Shown: positions 26,276-34,825 of the stretch, in pieces
Numbering within the stretch: position 1 is the stretch's first letter
How the letters are laid out: the number at the start of each line of letters is the position of its first letter
DNA from: Kutzneria sp044547355
GTDB lineage: Bacteria; Actinomycetota; Actinomycetes; Mycobacteriales; Pseudonocardiaceae
Direction of reading: 5' to 3'
DNA: 64,000 nucleotides
Assembly (NCBI RefSeq): GCF_044547355.1
Contig: NZ_JBIUAG010000047.1
Span: 1 to 64,000, forward strand
Notes under the pieces: model-generated
The model's input: only the letters and a program-made list of their open reading frames with translations
Databases searched by the model: none
What the model was told of the DNA's origin: nothing
Program-made: the position numbers and the translations under genes

Positions 26276-27441
26276 CGCGGATCGTTCCCGCCCTGGATCT
26301 CAGCGACGAGGCCCTCGCGGCCGTGACGGCTCAACTCGCGGAGACGGCGGCGGAGTACGACCAGAGCGGAGCCATTCCGGTCCGTGGACTGGAAGTTGTC
26401 CACCGAGCCGGGCTTCTGACCGCCACTGTCGGAAGTCAGTACGGCGGCGCCGGGGCCGGCCCGCGCGAGACGGCGCGCATCCTCACCGCGCTCGGCGAGG
26501 GCGACCCGTCGGTTGCCTTGATCGCGGCGAACACGTTGATGGCGCACGCTTCCCAAGCCGCCAACGCCCACTGGCCCGTCGGCCTCTACGAGGAAGCGCT
26601 GGCCCGCTCGGCGGTCGAACCCTCGCCGATCAACGCCATCCGGGCCGAGCCGGAACTCGGCGCGCCGGCCCGTGGCGGCCTGCCCAGGACGACTGCCCTG
26701 CGCACCTCCTCGGGCTGGATCGTCAACGGGCACAAGGCTTACGCCACCGGCGGGCCGGCGCTGGCCTACCACGTGGTGTGGGTGGTGGCCGACGAGCCGG
26801 GCGGCGACCCGGACTCGCCGCGCGTCGGGCACGTGATCGTGCCGGGGGACCGGGCCGGCATCACGTGGATCGACACCTGGGACCACCTCGGGCTGCGTGC
26901 CTCCAACACGCATGATGTCGTGTACGACGGGGTTCTGGTGCCCGAGGACGCGTTCGTGGAGATTCCCCGTGGCGCGGACGGGGTTTACCGGGACCCGGCC
27001 GCTGCCGCCGGCCCCAACAGCTTCGGGCATCCGGCTCTGTACCTCGGTGTGGCCCGGGCCGCGCGGCGGGCGTTCGCCGACTTCGCCCGGTCCCGGGTGC
27101 CGGCGGCGCTGGGGCGGCCCATCGCCACCACGGAGCGGATCCAGGCGGTGGCCGGCGAGATCGATCTCCAGATCGCCCAGGCGGAAACCCTGCTGCACGG
27201 GGCGTTGCTGCTCATCGAGGCCGGCGATCAGACGGTGCTGCCGCAGCTGTCGGTGATCAAGGTGGCGATCGCCCGCGCGGTTGTCGCGGCCGTGCAGACC
27301 GCGGTTGCGGCGCTGGGGAATCCGGGGCTGTCGCGGCGGAACTCCTTGGAGCGGCACCTGCGTGACGTGCTGTGCGTGCGGGTCCATCCGCCGCAGGAGG
27401 ACGCCGCGTTGGCGGCGGCCGGCCGCCGGGTGCTCGGCTAG
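26272..27441 (+). CDS. Acyl-CoA dehydrogenase-fold flavoprotein (SfnB/DszC-like)
   Basis: The 389-residue protein has the three-domain acyl-CoA dehydrogenase fold with VGSQYGGAGAGPRET, LALRTSSGWIVNGHKAYATGG and DTWDHLGLRASNTHDVVYDGVLVPEDAF. The final domain has PIATTERIQAVAGEIDLQIAQAE. The usual catalytic Glu region (EGTNEIQ in dehydrogenases) is absent, so it is better read as a monooxygenase of the SfnB/DszC type that act on organosulfur compounds. Translationally coupled to the SsuD-like gene. Substrate unknown. Confidence 0.85.
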   Translation: MTRIVPALDLSDEALAAVTAQLAETAAEYDQSGAIPVRGLEVVHRAGLLTATVGSQYGGAGAGPRETARILTALGEGDPSVALIAANTLMAHASQAANAHWPVGLYEEALARSAVEPSPINAIRAEPELGAPARGGLPRTTALRTSSGWIVNGHKAYATGGPALAYHVVWVVADEPGGDPDSPRVGHVIVPGDRAGITWIDTWDHLGLRASNTHDVVYDGVLVPEDAFVEIPRGADGVYRDPAAAAGPNSFGHPALYLGVARAARRAFADFARSRVPAALGRPIATTERIQAVAGEIDLQIAQAETLLHGALLLIEAGDQTVLPQLSVIKVAIARAVVAAVQTAVAALGNPGLSRRNSLERHLRDVLCVRVHPPQEDAALAAAGRRVLG

Positions 27442-27446
27442 AGTCC

Positions 27447-28775
27447 CTAGAACACCTTGCCCGGGTTGAGGATTCCGTGCGGATCGAACAGGCGCTTGAC
27501 GTCCCGCTGCACCGCGATCCCGGTGGCGCCGAGTTCGTCGGCCAGCCAGCGCCGCTTGAGCAGTCCGACGCCGTGTTCCCCGGTGAGCGTGCCGCCGAGG
27601 CGCAGCGCGAGGCGGAAGACCTCCTCCGCCGCGGTCCACACGACGTCCGGCACGGCCGGTTCGGCGCGGTCGACGACGAAGATGGGGTGGAGGTTGCCGT
27701 CCCCGGCATGGGCGAGGGTCGCCACCGTGACGCCGTGCCGGGCGGCGATCTCCCCGACGGCCACGACGGCGTCGGCGAGGCGGGAGCGGGGCACGGCGAT
27801 GTCCTCGATCAGCACCCGCCCCAGCTTTTCCAGTGACGGCAGCACAAGCCGCCGCGCGGACACGAGCTCGTCGGCCACCGTCGGGTCATCGGTCGCGGTG
27901 ACGTCGACCGCGTGCGGTGAGACGGCGGCGACCACCGCGTCGGCTTCGGCGCGGGCGCCGTAGCCATCGACCTGCACGAGCAGCAGGGCCGCGCCGCGGT
28001 CCTGGAGCCCGAGGGCCGACAGCGTGACGGAATCCAGCAGCTCGGCCACGGACGGCTGGATGCCGGCCGTCCCGATGGCGATGCTGGCCGCGGCGGCAGC
28101 CGCCACCGAGTCGAAGTAGGCGGCGACGGTCGCGGTCGCCGGGGGCGTCGGCCGCAGCCGGACGGTCGCCCCGACCACAACGCCGAGCGTGCCCTCGGAG
28201 CCGACGAACAGGCTGGTCAGGTCGTATCCGGTGACACCCTTGACGGTCCGCCGGCCGGTGCTGAGCAGCGTGCCGTCGGCGAGCACGACATCCAGTCCCA
28301 GCACGGAATCCCCGGTCACGCCGTACTTGGCGCAGCGCAGGCCGCCGGCGTTGGTGGCGATGTTGCCGCCGATGGTCGAGATCTCGACGCTGCCGGGATC
28401 GGGGGCGTACCGCAGGCCGTGCGCGATGGCGGCGCGGTCGAGGTCGGCGGTGATCACGCCGGGTTGCACGGCGGCGGTCTGGTCGACCGGCGACAGGTCG
28501 GTGATCGCGTCCAATCCCTTGGTGGACAACACGATCTCGCCGTCGACGGCGGTGGCCGAGCCGGACAGCCCGGTGCCGGCCCCGCGCACGACCACCGGTG
28601 TCCGGTGCTCGTGGGCGATCCGCAGCGTCGTCTGCACGTCGGCGACATCCCGGGCCAGCACGACCGCCGACGGCCGACCGGGCGGCTCCCAGCCCGAGCG
28701 GTCGTGCCGGTAGTCGTCGAGCGAGTCGACCAGCACCCGGTCGCCGAGCGCCGCCCGCAGCGCGGTCACGCTCAT
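27447..28775 (-). CDS. FAD-binding oxidoreductase, GlcD-like
   Basis: The 442-residue flavoprotein has a PCMH FAD domain (VVVRGAGTGLSGSA near residue 60, GSVEISTIGGNIATNAGG and FVGSEGTLGVV) and the FAD_oxidase_C domain with HAGDGNLHP and LTGEHGVG, ending in GILNPGKVF. It resembles glycolate/D-lactate oxidase GlcD. Its ATG overlaps the stop of the upstream binding-protein gene by four bases, making it last in the hydrolase-rhodanese-transporter operon. A hydroxy acid left after desulfurisation (for example glycolate or a sulfo-hydroxy acid) is a possible substrate; this is inference. Confidence 0.92.
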   Translation of the reverse strand: MSVTALRAALGDRVLVDSLDDYRHDRSGWEPPGRPSAVVLARDVADVQTTLRIAHEHRTPVVVRGAGTGLSGSATAVDGEIVLSTKGLDAITDLSPVDQTAAVQPGVITADLDRAAIAHGLRYAPDPGSVEISTIGGNIATNAGGLRCAKYGVTGDSVLGLDVVLADGTLLSTGRRTVKGVTGYDLTSLFVGSEGTLGVVVGATVRLRPTPPATATVAAYFDSVAAAAAASIAIGTAGIQPSVAELLDSVTLSALGLQDRGAALLLVQVDGYGARAEADAVVAAVSPHAVDVTATDDPTVADELVSARRLVLPSLEKLGRVLIEDIAVPRSRLADAVVAVGEIAARHGVTVATLAHAGDGNLHPIFVVDRAEPAVPDVVWTAAEEVFRLALRLGGTLTGEHGVGLLKRRWLADELGATGIAVQRDVKRLFDPHGILNPGKVF

Positions 28776-29761
28776 CCGAGGGCCTTCGTCAGGTCGGCGT
28801 TGACCTCGTCGGTCCAGAACGACGCCGTGTCTATCTTGCGCGGCAACACCTTCAAATCGGTGAACACGTCGGCGACGGCCTGCTGGGAGGCGATCGCGGC
28901 GGCGCTGGTCGGCACGAGCCTGCTGGGGCGCTGGGCTTCGCCGTCGTGGAACTGGCTGAGCGCGTCGGCCAGGGTCTGGTGGGTGGCGTCGGCGGTCTTC
29001 TGCGCGAAGGCCTGCTCGTGGCCGTCGCGGATGTACGCGTACGCCTTGTCGATCCGGGCCAGCAGATCGGCGGCGGCCTGTCGTTTGGCCGGGTCGGCGA
29101 TGGTCTCGGTGGACGCCTCCCACGGGAAGTTGCCGGACAGGATGTCCTTGCCGCTGCCGATGGTCCGGCCGCCGTCCCGGTGCACGGTGATGATCGAGTT
29201 GCCGTAGCTGGCCAGCGCGTCGATCGCGCCGCTGTGCAGCGCGGTCACGCCGTCGTTGGGGCTCAGCGGCGCGGCCGTGATGTCCGACCAGTGCAGACCG
29301 TTCTGTTCCAACAGCTTGTCCAGGAAGTACTGGGCGGTGGTGTTCTGCACGTAGCCGACCTTGCGGCCCTTGAGCTGCGCGATGACGGTGATCGGCGAGC
29401 CCGGCCCGACCACGACCTCCTGGAGCAGGGTGTTGGCCTGCTGCACGGCGACCACCTTGAACTTGGGGCTGCCGCCGGCCGCGGCGAAGATCGGCGGGAT
29501 CTCGCTGGTCTCGGTGACGTCCAGCGCGCCGGCCTGCAACGCCTGCAACTGCTTGTCGCCGCCGGAGAACACCGACCACTCCACCTTGTACGGGGTCTGG
29601 TCGAGCCCGGCGACCGCCAGCGCGGCCTGCGCCTGCGTCCAGCCGGTGGCCCCGACCCGGAGCGTCACCGACGAACCGGTGTCGGTGGAAGCCGCGGTGG
29701 CGCCGCAGGCCGAGACGAGGACCGCGAGCGCGAGGACGGCGGCGACGGTTCTGGCGCGCAT
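28772..29761 (-). CDS. ABC transporter substrate-binding lipoprotein, SsuA-like (1)
   Basis: The 329-residue protein has a lipoprotein signal peptide with lipobox LVSAC (Cys near residue 19) and a SsuA/NMT1-type periplasmic-binding fold: WSVFSGGDKQLQALQAGALDVTETSEIPPIF and VQNTTAQYFLDKLLEQNGL. It should be anchored on the outer face of the membrane and deliver aliphatic sulfonate, taurine or a related compound to the permease encoded upstream. A second, distinct binding protein precedes it directly, with one base between stop and start codons. Confidence 0.9.
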   Translation of the reverse strand: MRARTVAAVLALAVLVSACGATAASTDTGSSVTLRVGATGWTQAQAALAVAGLDQTPYKVEWSVFSGGDKQLQALQAGALDVTETSEIPPIFAAAGGSPKFKVVAVQQANTLLQEVVVGPGSPITVIAQLKGRKVGYVQNTTAQYFLDKLLEQNGLHWSDITAAPLSPNDGVTALHSGAIDALASYGNSIITVHRDGGRTIGSGKDILSGNFPWEASTETIADPAKRQAAADLLARIDKAYAYIRDGHEQAFAQKTADATHQTLADALSQFHDGEAQRPSRLVPTSAAAIASQQAVADVFTDLKVLPRKIDTASFWTDEVNADLTKALG

Positions 29762-29762
29762 G

Positions 29763-30722
29763 TCAGCTCCCCTGGTAGACGGTGCTGTCGGCGACCGAGG
29801 CGACCTTGACGTCCACCGGCAGCGAGCCGATCTGGTGCATCAGGTCGGACACGGCCTGCACCTTGGACACGACGTCCGGCGACACCGGCCCGAGCCGGGT
29901 GCTGCCGTGGGCGACGACCTTGGCGGCGATCGGCGCGGCCACGCCGTTGGTCTTGGCGTAGATGGCCGCGTACTGGTCCTGGTGGCTGCTGGCCCAGTCC
30001 TCGGCCTTGGCCAGCCGGGTCAGGAAGTCGGCGATGGCCGCCTTCTTGGCCGGATTGTCCAAAGAGGACTGCGCGGCCGAGATGAAGCCGATGCCGCTGA
30101 CCCGGCCGTCCTGCCCGTCCACCAGCACCCGCCCGCCGGAGGCCACGCCGATCGAGCCGTACGGGTCGAAGGTCGCCCAGATCTGGGTCTGCCCGGAGTT
30201 GAACGCCGCCTGCGCGGCGGTCGGCAGCACGAACTGCACGGTGACGTCCGAGTACTTCAGGCCGGCCTGTTGCAGCGCGGTGGCCAGCAGGTACTCGGCG
30301 ATGCTGCCCCGGGCCGATGAGACGACGACGGTCTTGCCCTTGAGGTCCGCGACCGTGTGGACCGGGGATTCGTCCCGCACCAGGATGACCGTGCCGGCTC
30401 CGCCGCTGCGCAGGGCGGCCACCAGCTTGATCGGCAGCTTGCCGCTGATCGCGGCCAGGGTGGGCAGGTCGGCCGCCGTGCCGGTGTCCACGCTGCCGCT
30501 CTGCATGGCCTGGAACAGCGGGGCCGCGCCCTGGAACTCGGCCCATTTCACCTGGTACGGCGCGCCGTCGAGGGTGCCGGCCGCCTTGAGCAGCGTCTGC
30601 AACCCATTGGCCTGGTCACCTAGTGTCAGGGTGACCTGGCCGGACTCGGCGCCCTGCGAGCTCGCGCAGCCGGCGGCCAGCAGGGCGGCGGCGACCACGG
30701 CCAGAATCCTTGTGCTGAACAT
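29763..30722 (-). CDS. ABC transporter substrate-binding lipoprotein, SsuA-like (2)
   Basis: The 319-residue lipoprotein has the signal VVAAALLAAGC with Cys at about 19. The binding fold includes WAEFQGAAPLFQAMQSGSVDTGTAADLPTLAA, KGKTVVVSSARGSIAEYLL and FVLPTAAQAAFNSGQTQIWATFDPY, as in alkanesulfonate-binding SsuA. It differs enough from the next gene that the two probably bind different ligands. It follows the ATPase gene by 15 bases in one operon. Confidence 0.9.
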   Translation of the reverse strand: MFSTRILAVVAAALLAAGCASSQGAESGQVTLTLGDQANGLQTLLKAAGTLDGAPYQVKWAEFQGAAPLFQAMQSGSVDTGTAADLPTLAAISGKLPIKLVAALRSGGAGTVILVRDESPVHTVADLKGKTVVVSSARGSIAEYLLATALQQAGLKYSDVTVQFVLPTAAQAAFNSGQTQIWATFDPYGSIGVASGGRVLVDGQDGRVSGIGFISAAQSSLDNPAKKAAIADFLTRLAKAEDWASSHQDQYAAIYAKTNGVAAPIAAKVVAHGSTRLGPVSPDVVSKVQAVSDLMHQIGSLPVDVKVASVADSTVYQGS

Positions 30723-30737
30723 GGTTCTCCCTGAAGA

Positions 30738-31436
30738 TCAGACCGGGGCGGTCACGCCGAGCCGGCCGAGCAGTTCGGCCCGCAGGCCGACAAGATGGGG
30801 GTGGCCGATGTCGCGGGGCCGGTCCAGGTCCACGGCGACCTCGTGGGCGATCACCCCGCCGTCCATCACCAGCACGCGGTCGGCGAGCAGCAGCGCTTCC
30901 TCGACGTCGTGCGTCACCAGCAGCACCGCGCAGCCGTGCCGCTGCCAGAGCTGGGCGACCAGCTGCTGGGCCTTGACCCGGGTCAGCGCGTCCAACGCGC
31001 CGAAAGGCTCGTCCAGCAACAACAGATCCGGCTCGCGGACCAGCGCCCGGGCCAGCGACACGCGCTGCGCCTCGCCGCCGGACAGCGTCTTGGGCCAGAC
31101 GGTGGTCTTGGCCGACAGCCCGACCTCGTCCAGGTACCGCTGCGCGAGCGCCCGGTCCGGGCGGCCCGGCAGGCCGAGAACCACGTTGTGCCACACGCGT
31201 TTCCACGGCATGAGCCGGGGCGCCTGGAAGGCGACGGCGTGCCGGCGCGGCACCGTCACCTCGCCGTCGATCTCCCGGTCCAGGCCGGCCAGGATGCGCA
31301 ACAGCGTGCTCTTGCCGCAGCCGCTGCGGCCAAGCAGGGCCACGAACTCGCCCGGCCGGACGTCGAGGTCGAGCCGGTCGAGCACGGCCCGGTCGCCGAA
31401 GGTCTTGGTCAGGCCCCGAATGCGCACGGCGGTCAT
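30738..31436 (-). CDS. ABC transporter ATP-binding protein, SsuB-like
   Basis: The 232-residue ATPase has Walker A GRSGCGKST (36-44), the Q-loop near AFQAPRLMPW, signature LSGGEAQR, Walker B LLLLDEPFGALD and the H-loop VTHDVEEAL. MPWKRVWHNV is typical of the nitrate/sulfonate/taurine import group. It energises import through the permease encoded one base upstream. Confidence 0.95.
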   Translation of the reverse strand: MTAVRIRGLTKTFGDRAVLDRLDLDVRPGEFVALLGRSGCGKSTLLRILAGLDREIDGEVTVPRRHAVAFQAPRLMPWKRVWHNVVLGLPGRPDRALAQRYLDEVGLSAKTTVWPKTLSGGEAQRVSLARALVREPDLLLLDEPFGALDALTRVKAQQLVAQLWQRHGCAVLLVTHDVEEALLLADRVLVMDGGVIAHEVAVDLDRPRDIGHPHLVGLRAELLGRLGVTAPV

Positions 31437-31437
31437 G

Positions 31438-32283
31438 TCAGGCCCCTTCGAAGGACGAGCGCCAGGCCAGCAGGTACTTGCCGCCGAGCCGGACGACCAG
31501 GTCGCAGAGCAGGCCCAGCACGGCGTAGGTGACCAGGCAGACCACGATCACGTCGGTCTGGAAGAACTGCTGGGCGTTGTTCATCAGGTAGCCGATGCCC
31601 TGCGAGGCGTTGACCTGCTCGGCCCACACCAGCGCCAGCCAGGCCGTGCCGAGCGCGTAGCGCAGGCCGACCAGGGCGCTGGGCACCGTGCCGGGCAGCA
31701 CCACGTGCCGGACCAGGCCCCAGCGGGTCAGGCCCAGCACCCGGCCGGCCTCCACCAGCTGCGCGTCCACGCCGCGGATGCCGGCGTACACATTGAAGTA
31801 GATGGGAAAGGACACGCCAAGCGCGACGAGCGCGATCTTGGGCTCCTCGTTGATGCCGAACCAGATGATGAACAGCGGGATCAGGCCGACCCACGGCAGC
31901 GTGCGGAACATGCCGACGGTGGCGTCGACGAGGTCCTCGCCGAGCCGGAACAGGCCGGCGGCCAGCGCCAGGGCGAGGCCGGCGGCCGCGCCGATCAGGA
32001 AGCCGAACAGAACCCGTTGCGCGGACACGGCTATCGCGGTCGGCAGCTCGCCGTCGGCGATCATGCTCAGCGCCTTGCCGAACACCACGCCGGGCCCGGC
32101 CAGCACGTCCGGCGCCAGCACTCCGGTGGCGCTGAGCACGTACCAGAGCAGCAGGGTGGCGACCGGTCCGGCGGCGCGGCGCAGCGGACGCGGCGGGCTC
32201 CACCGGCGGCGGGCGTGCTCCGGTTCGATCGTCACGAGGTCGAGGGCCGGGGCCGGCGGTCGGGTGGACGACACGGTGCTCAT
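31438..32283 (-). CDS. ABC transporter permease, SsuC-like
   Basis: The 281-residue membrane protein has about six transmembrane segments and the coupling (EAA) motif VEAGRVLGLTRWGLVRHVVLPGTVPSALVGLRYALGTAW, normal for SsuC/TauC permeases. The ATG overlaps the stop of the upstream rhodanese fusion gene by four bases. An internal segment WVGLIPLFIIWFGINEEPKI is also characteristic of the family. Confidence 0.94.
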   Translation of the reverse strand: MSTVSSTRPPAPALDLVTIEPEHARRRWSPPRPLRRAAGPVATLLLWYVLSATGVLAPDVLAGPGVVFGKALSMIADGELPTAIAVSAQRVLFGFLIGAAAGLALALAAGLFRLGEDLVDATVGMFRTLPWVGLIPLFIIWFGINEEPKIALVALGVSFPIYFNVYAGIRGVDAQLVEAGRVLGLTRWGLVRHVVLPGTVPSALVGLRYALGTAWLALVWAEQVNASQGIGYLMNNAQQFFQTDVIVVCLVTYAVLGLLCDLVVRLGGKYLLAWRSSFEGA

Positions 32284-34016
32284 TCGCCGACCTCCACCGG
32301 TCGCGACGGGTCGTTGGACCATGCCGACCACGAGCCCGGATACAGCGCCGCCGGTATGCCGGCCACCGCCAGCGCGGCGATCTCGTGCGCGGCGGTGACG
32401 CCGGAACCGCAGTAGACGCCGACTTCGCCGTCGAACGCGGCGAACCGGCGGCGCAGCTCCTCGGTGGTCCGGAAAGTGCCGTCGGCGGCGAGGTTTCCGG
32501 CGGTCGGCACGGAGATCGCGCCGGGTATGTGACCGGCACGCGGGTCCACTGGCTCGACCTCGCCGCGATACCGCTCGGCGGCCCGGGCATCCAGCAGCAC
32601 CGGCACGCTCGCGGCCTGATCGGCGGTGAGCGTGGGCAGATTGCCGGCGGTGAGCACGATATCGCCGGCCTGGGGATGAACGTCCACAGTGGACCTCTTG
32701 CGCCGCCAGGCGTCGAGCCCGCCGTCCAGCAGGCGGACGTCCTCGACACCGGCCCACTTGAGCAGCCACCAGGCCCGGGCGGCGGCGGTTCCGCCGCTGT
32801 TGTCGTAGGCCACCACGGCTTTCCCGGTGGTCACGCCCCATCGGCGCGCGGCGGCCTGGAGGGCGGCGATGTCCGGCAGCGGATGCCGTCCGTCGGCGGG
32901 CTCGCCGTGGCCGGCGAGCTCGGTGTCCAGGTCGACGTAGACCGCGCCGGGGATGTGCCCGTCGAGGTAGTGCCGGTGGCCGTCGGGATCGCCGAGGGCC
33001 CAGCGGACGTCCAGCAAGGTCGGGGCGGCCCCGGCCTCGATCAGGTCGTGCAGTTCCGACGCCGTCACCAGCACGTCCCGGCGGGCCAGATCCGGCAGAG
33101 TGGCCAGGAGATCGGCGTCGTCGAGCGTTCCCGGCGGCCGGTCGCCGGCCCGCCGCAGCCGTTCGATCAGGGCCTCGTTGTACGGGGCGCGGTGGCCGTT
33201 CAGCCGCGCCTGCAACACGATCTCGCCGTTGAGGTAGTCGGTTTCCGGCGGTGCGCCGCGGGTCAGGCTCTGCCACGTCGAGCTGCCGCCGCGCTCATGG
33301 CCCGGGATGGTCGCGATGGACAGGCCGGGGGAGTACCGGGTCGGTTCGAAGGCGGCCAGCGCGATGCGGGCCTCTCGGCGCAGCGCCCGGTCCGCCGCCG
33401 CCCGCAGCGGGCTCGGCCGGTACAGGGCGTCGAGCCCGTTGACCAGGTTGCCGAACAGCTTGCCGGCCTTCCACCGCTGGATGTCCGGCACGACCTCGGT
33501 GATCAGCCCGGCCTTGGCGAAGTCCTCGGCGATGGCGTGGATCCGGTCGTCCACGCCGCCGGGGTAGCGGCCGAGCTGGAGCGCGCCGGCGGCCGGCTCG
33601 CCGGGCGACACGACCTCGCCCGGCCGCAGGTGGCTGCTGGGCACCCAGACCACCGCGCCGTAGACGTGCTCGAAGCGGCGCAGCGCCACCCGCTCGTTTT
33701 CCAACCCGTTCTGCACCACGACGATCGGCAGGTGCGCCGCGTGGGCCCAGGCGCGGGTGACCTCCTCGGTGTCCTGGGACTTGGTCGCCAGCACCAGCAC
33801 GTCGTCCTGAGCGAGCTCGACCTCGGCCGGACCGCCGACGACGTCGAGCTCGACCCGGCGCTCGCCGTCCGGGCGGATGTAGCGCAAACCGTTGGACCGC
33901 AAGGCATCCAGGTTCGCGCCGCGGGCGACGACCACAACCGGCAGCCCGGCCGACCGCAGCTCGGCGGCCAGCGTGGCGCCGACCGCGCCGGCGCCGATGA
34001 TCACGTATCTGCTCAT
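32280..34016 (-). CDS. Ketopantoate reductase-like / rhodanese fusion protein
   Basis: The 578-residue protein fuses two enzymes. Residues about 1-310 are a 2-dehydropantoate 2-reductase-type domain with NADP motif GAGAVG (8-13), VQNGLEN and RWKAGKLFGNLVNGL. Residues about 313-578 are a tandem rhodanese (thiosulfate/mercaptopyruvate sulfurtransferase): the first repeat has YDNSGGT without Cys, the second has the active Cys536 in VYCGSGVTA. A sulfurtransferase within an organosulfur operon makes sense: it may transfer sulfane sulfur or detoxify released sulfur. The reductase half could act on a keto acid remnant. The fusion itself is unusual; joint function is inference. Overlaps by four bases at both ends. 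Confidence 0.9.
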   Translation of the reverse strand: MSRYVIIGAGAVGATLAAELRSAGLPVVVVARGANLDALRSNGLRYIRPDGERRVELDVVGGPAEVELAQDDVLVLATKSQDTEEVTRAWAHAAHLPIVVVQNGLENERVALRRFEHVYGAVVWVPSSHLRPGEVVSPGEPAAGALQLGRYPGGVDDRIHAIAEDFAKAGLITEVVPDIQRWKAGKLFGNLVNGLDALYRPSPLRAAADRALRREARIALAAFEPTRYSPGLSIATIPGHERGGSSTWQSLTRGAPPETDYLNGEIVLQARLNGHRAPYNEALIERLRRAGDRPPGTLDDADLLATLPDLARRDVLVTASELHDLIEAGAAPTLLDVRWALGDPDGHRHYLDGHIPGAVYVDLDTELAGHGEPADGRHPLPDIAALQAAARRWGVTTGKAVVAYDNSGGTAAARAWWLLKWAGVEDVRLLDGGLDAWRRKRSTVDVHPQAGDIVLTAGNLPTLTADQAASVPVLLDARAAERYRGEVEPVDPRAGHIPGAISVPTAGNLAADGTFRTTEELRRRFAAFDGEVGVYCGSGVTAAHEIAALAVAGIPAALYPGSWSAWSNDPSRPVEVGE

Positions 34017-34774
34017 GTCGGGATCACGACCTCGGGAAGTTCGGGACCGAGCCGCAGCCGCTCCAGGAACAGGACCACGGTCGCGGCGACACTGCGGTGG
34101 TTGGCGGCGTTGAGCACGTCGTGGCGGCCGTCGGCCACCGTCGACAGCCGGCCGTGGGCGAGCGCCGCGTAGGTGTCGCGGGCCCGGTCGACCGGGCTGA
34201 CGGCGTCGTTGTCGCCGTGCAGGCCGAGCACGGGAACCGTCACGGCCGACAGGTCGACCGGCTCGCGCAGCGCCGCCGGGAAGTCGGCCAGCGCGCCGGC
34301 CCGCACCAGGTTCTCGTCCCGTAGCAGCTTCTGGTGGTTCGGACAGGAGGCCCGAAGCTCCGGCTCGGCGTCCGCGTCGACGTCCACTGTGGACTCGGCG
34401 TCGGGCAGGCCGGCCAGCACCAGGCCGTCGACCCGGAGCGTGCCGGCGGCGGCCAGCCGCAGCGCGCGCAGGGCGCCGGTGTCGGAGCCGACCAGCACCA
34501 CCGGCGCCGGCGTGCCCTCGTCCAGCAGGGCCTTGATCTCGACGTCCTCGGCCGACTCGCCGAGCACGTGCACGCGGTAGGCGTCGGTGGCCAGCCGGCG
34601 GCCGAACCGCTCGTACAGGCCGGGTTGCTCGCCGCGACCCGGCAGCACGACCAGCGTGCCACGGGGGTTCAGGCCGGTGGGTTCGGCGAAGGTCAGGGGC
34701 GTGGTGCTCTTCGGAGCGGTCGCTCGCACGGCGTCGAGGGTCGCCTCGGCCGCGTGAGTTGTCAAACCCCTCAC
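34013..34774 (-). CDS. Alpha/beta hydrolase
   Basis: The product (about 253 residues from GTG 34774) has an alpha/beta hydrolase fold: GTLVVLPGRGEQPGLYERFGRRL, VVLVGSDTGALRALRLA as nucleophile elbow (GSDTG, where Asp replaces Ser) and PVLGLHGDNDAVSPVDRARD with VADGRHDVLNAANH supplying acid and His. An Asp nucleophile would suggest a dehalogenase-like or non-hydrolytic variant, or a changed elbow. Start is uncertain: no strong ribosome site precedes the GTG, and a TTG nine bases on is possible. First gene of the minus-strand sulfur operon, divergent from the CGNR regulator. Confidence 0.78.
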   Translation of the reverse strand: MRGLTTHAAEATLDAVRATAPKSTTPLTFAEPTGLNPRGTLVVLPGRGEQPGLYERFGRRLATDAYRVHVLGESAEDVEIKALLDEGTPAPVVLVGSDTGALRALRLAAAGTLRVDGLVLAGLPDAESTVDVDADAEPELRASCPNHQKLLRDENLVRAGALADFPAALREPVDLSAVTVPVLGLHGDNDAVSPVDRARDTYAALAHGRLSTVADGRHDVLNAANHRSVAATVVLFLERLRLGPELPEVVIPT

Positions 34775-34825
34775 GCAGGGTGGGACGCCCTGGACAAGCG
34801 GCCCCGGCTGAGGTACTAGAGGACG

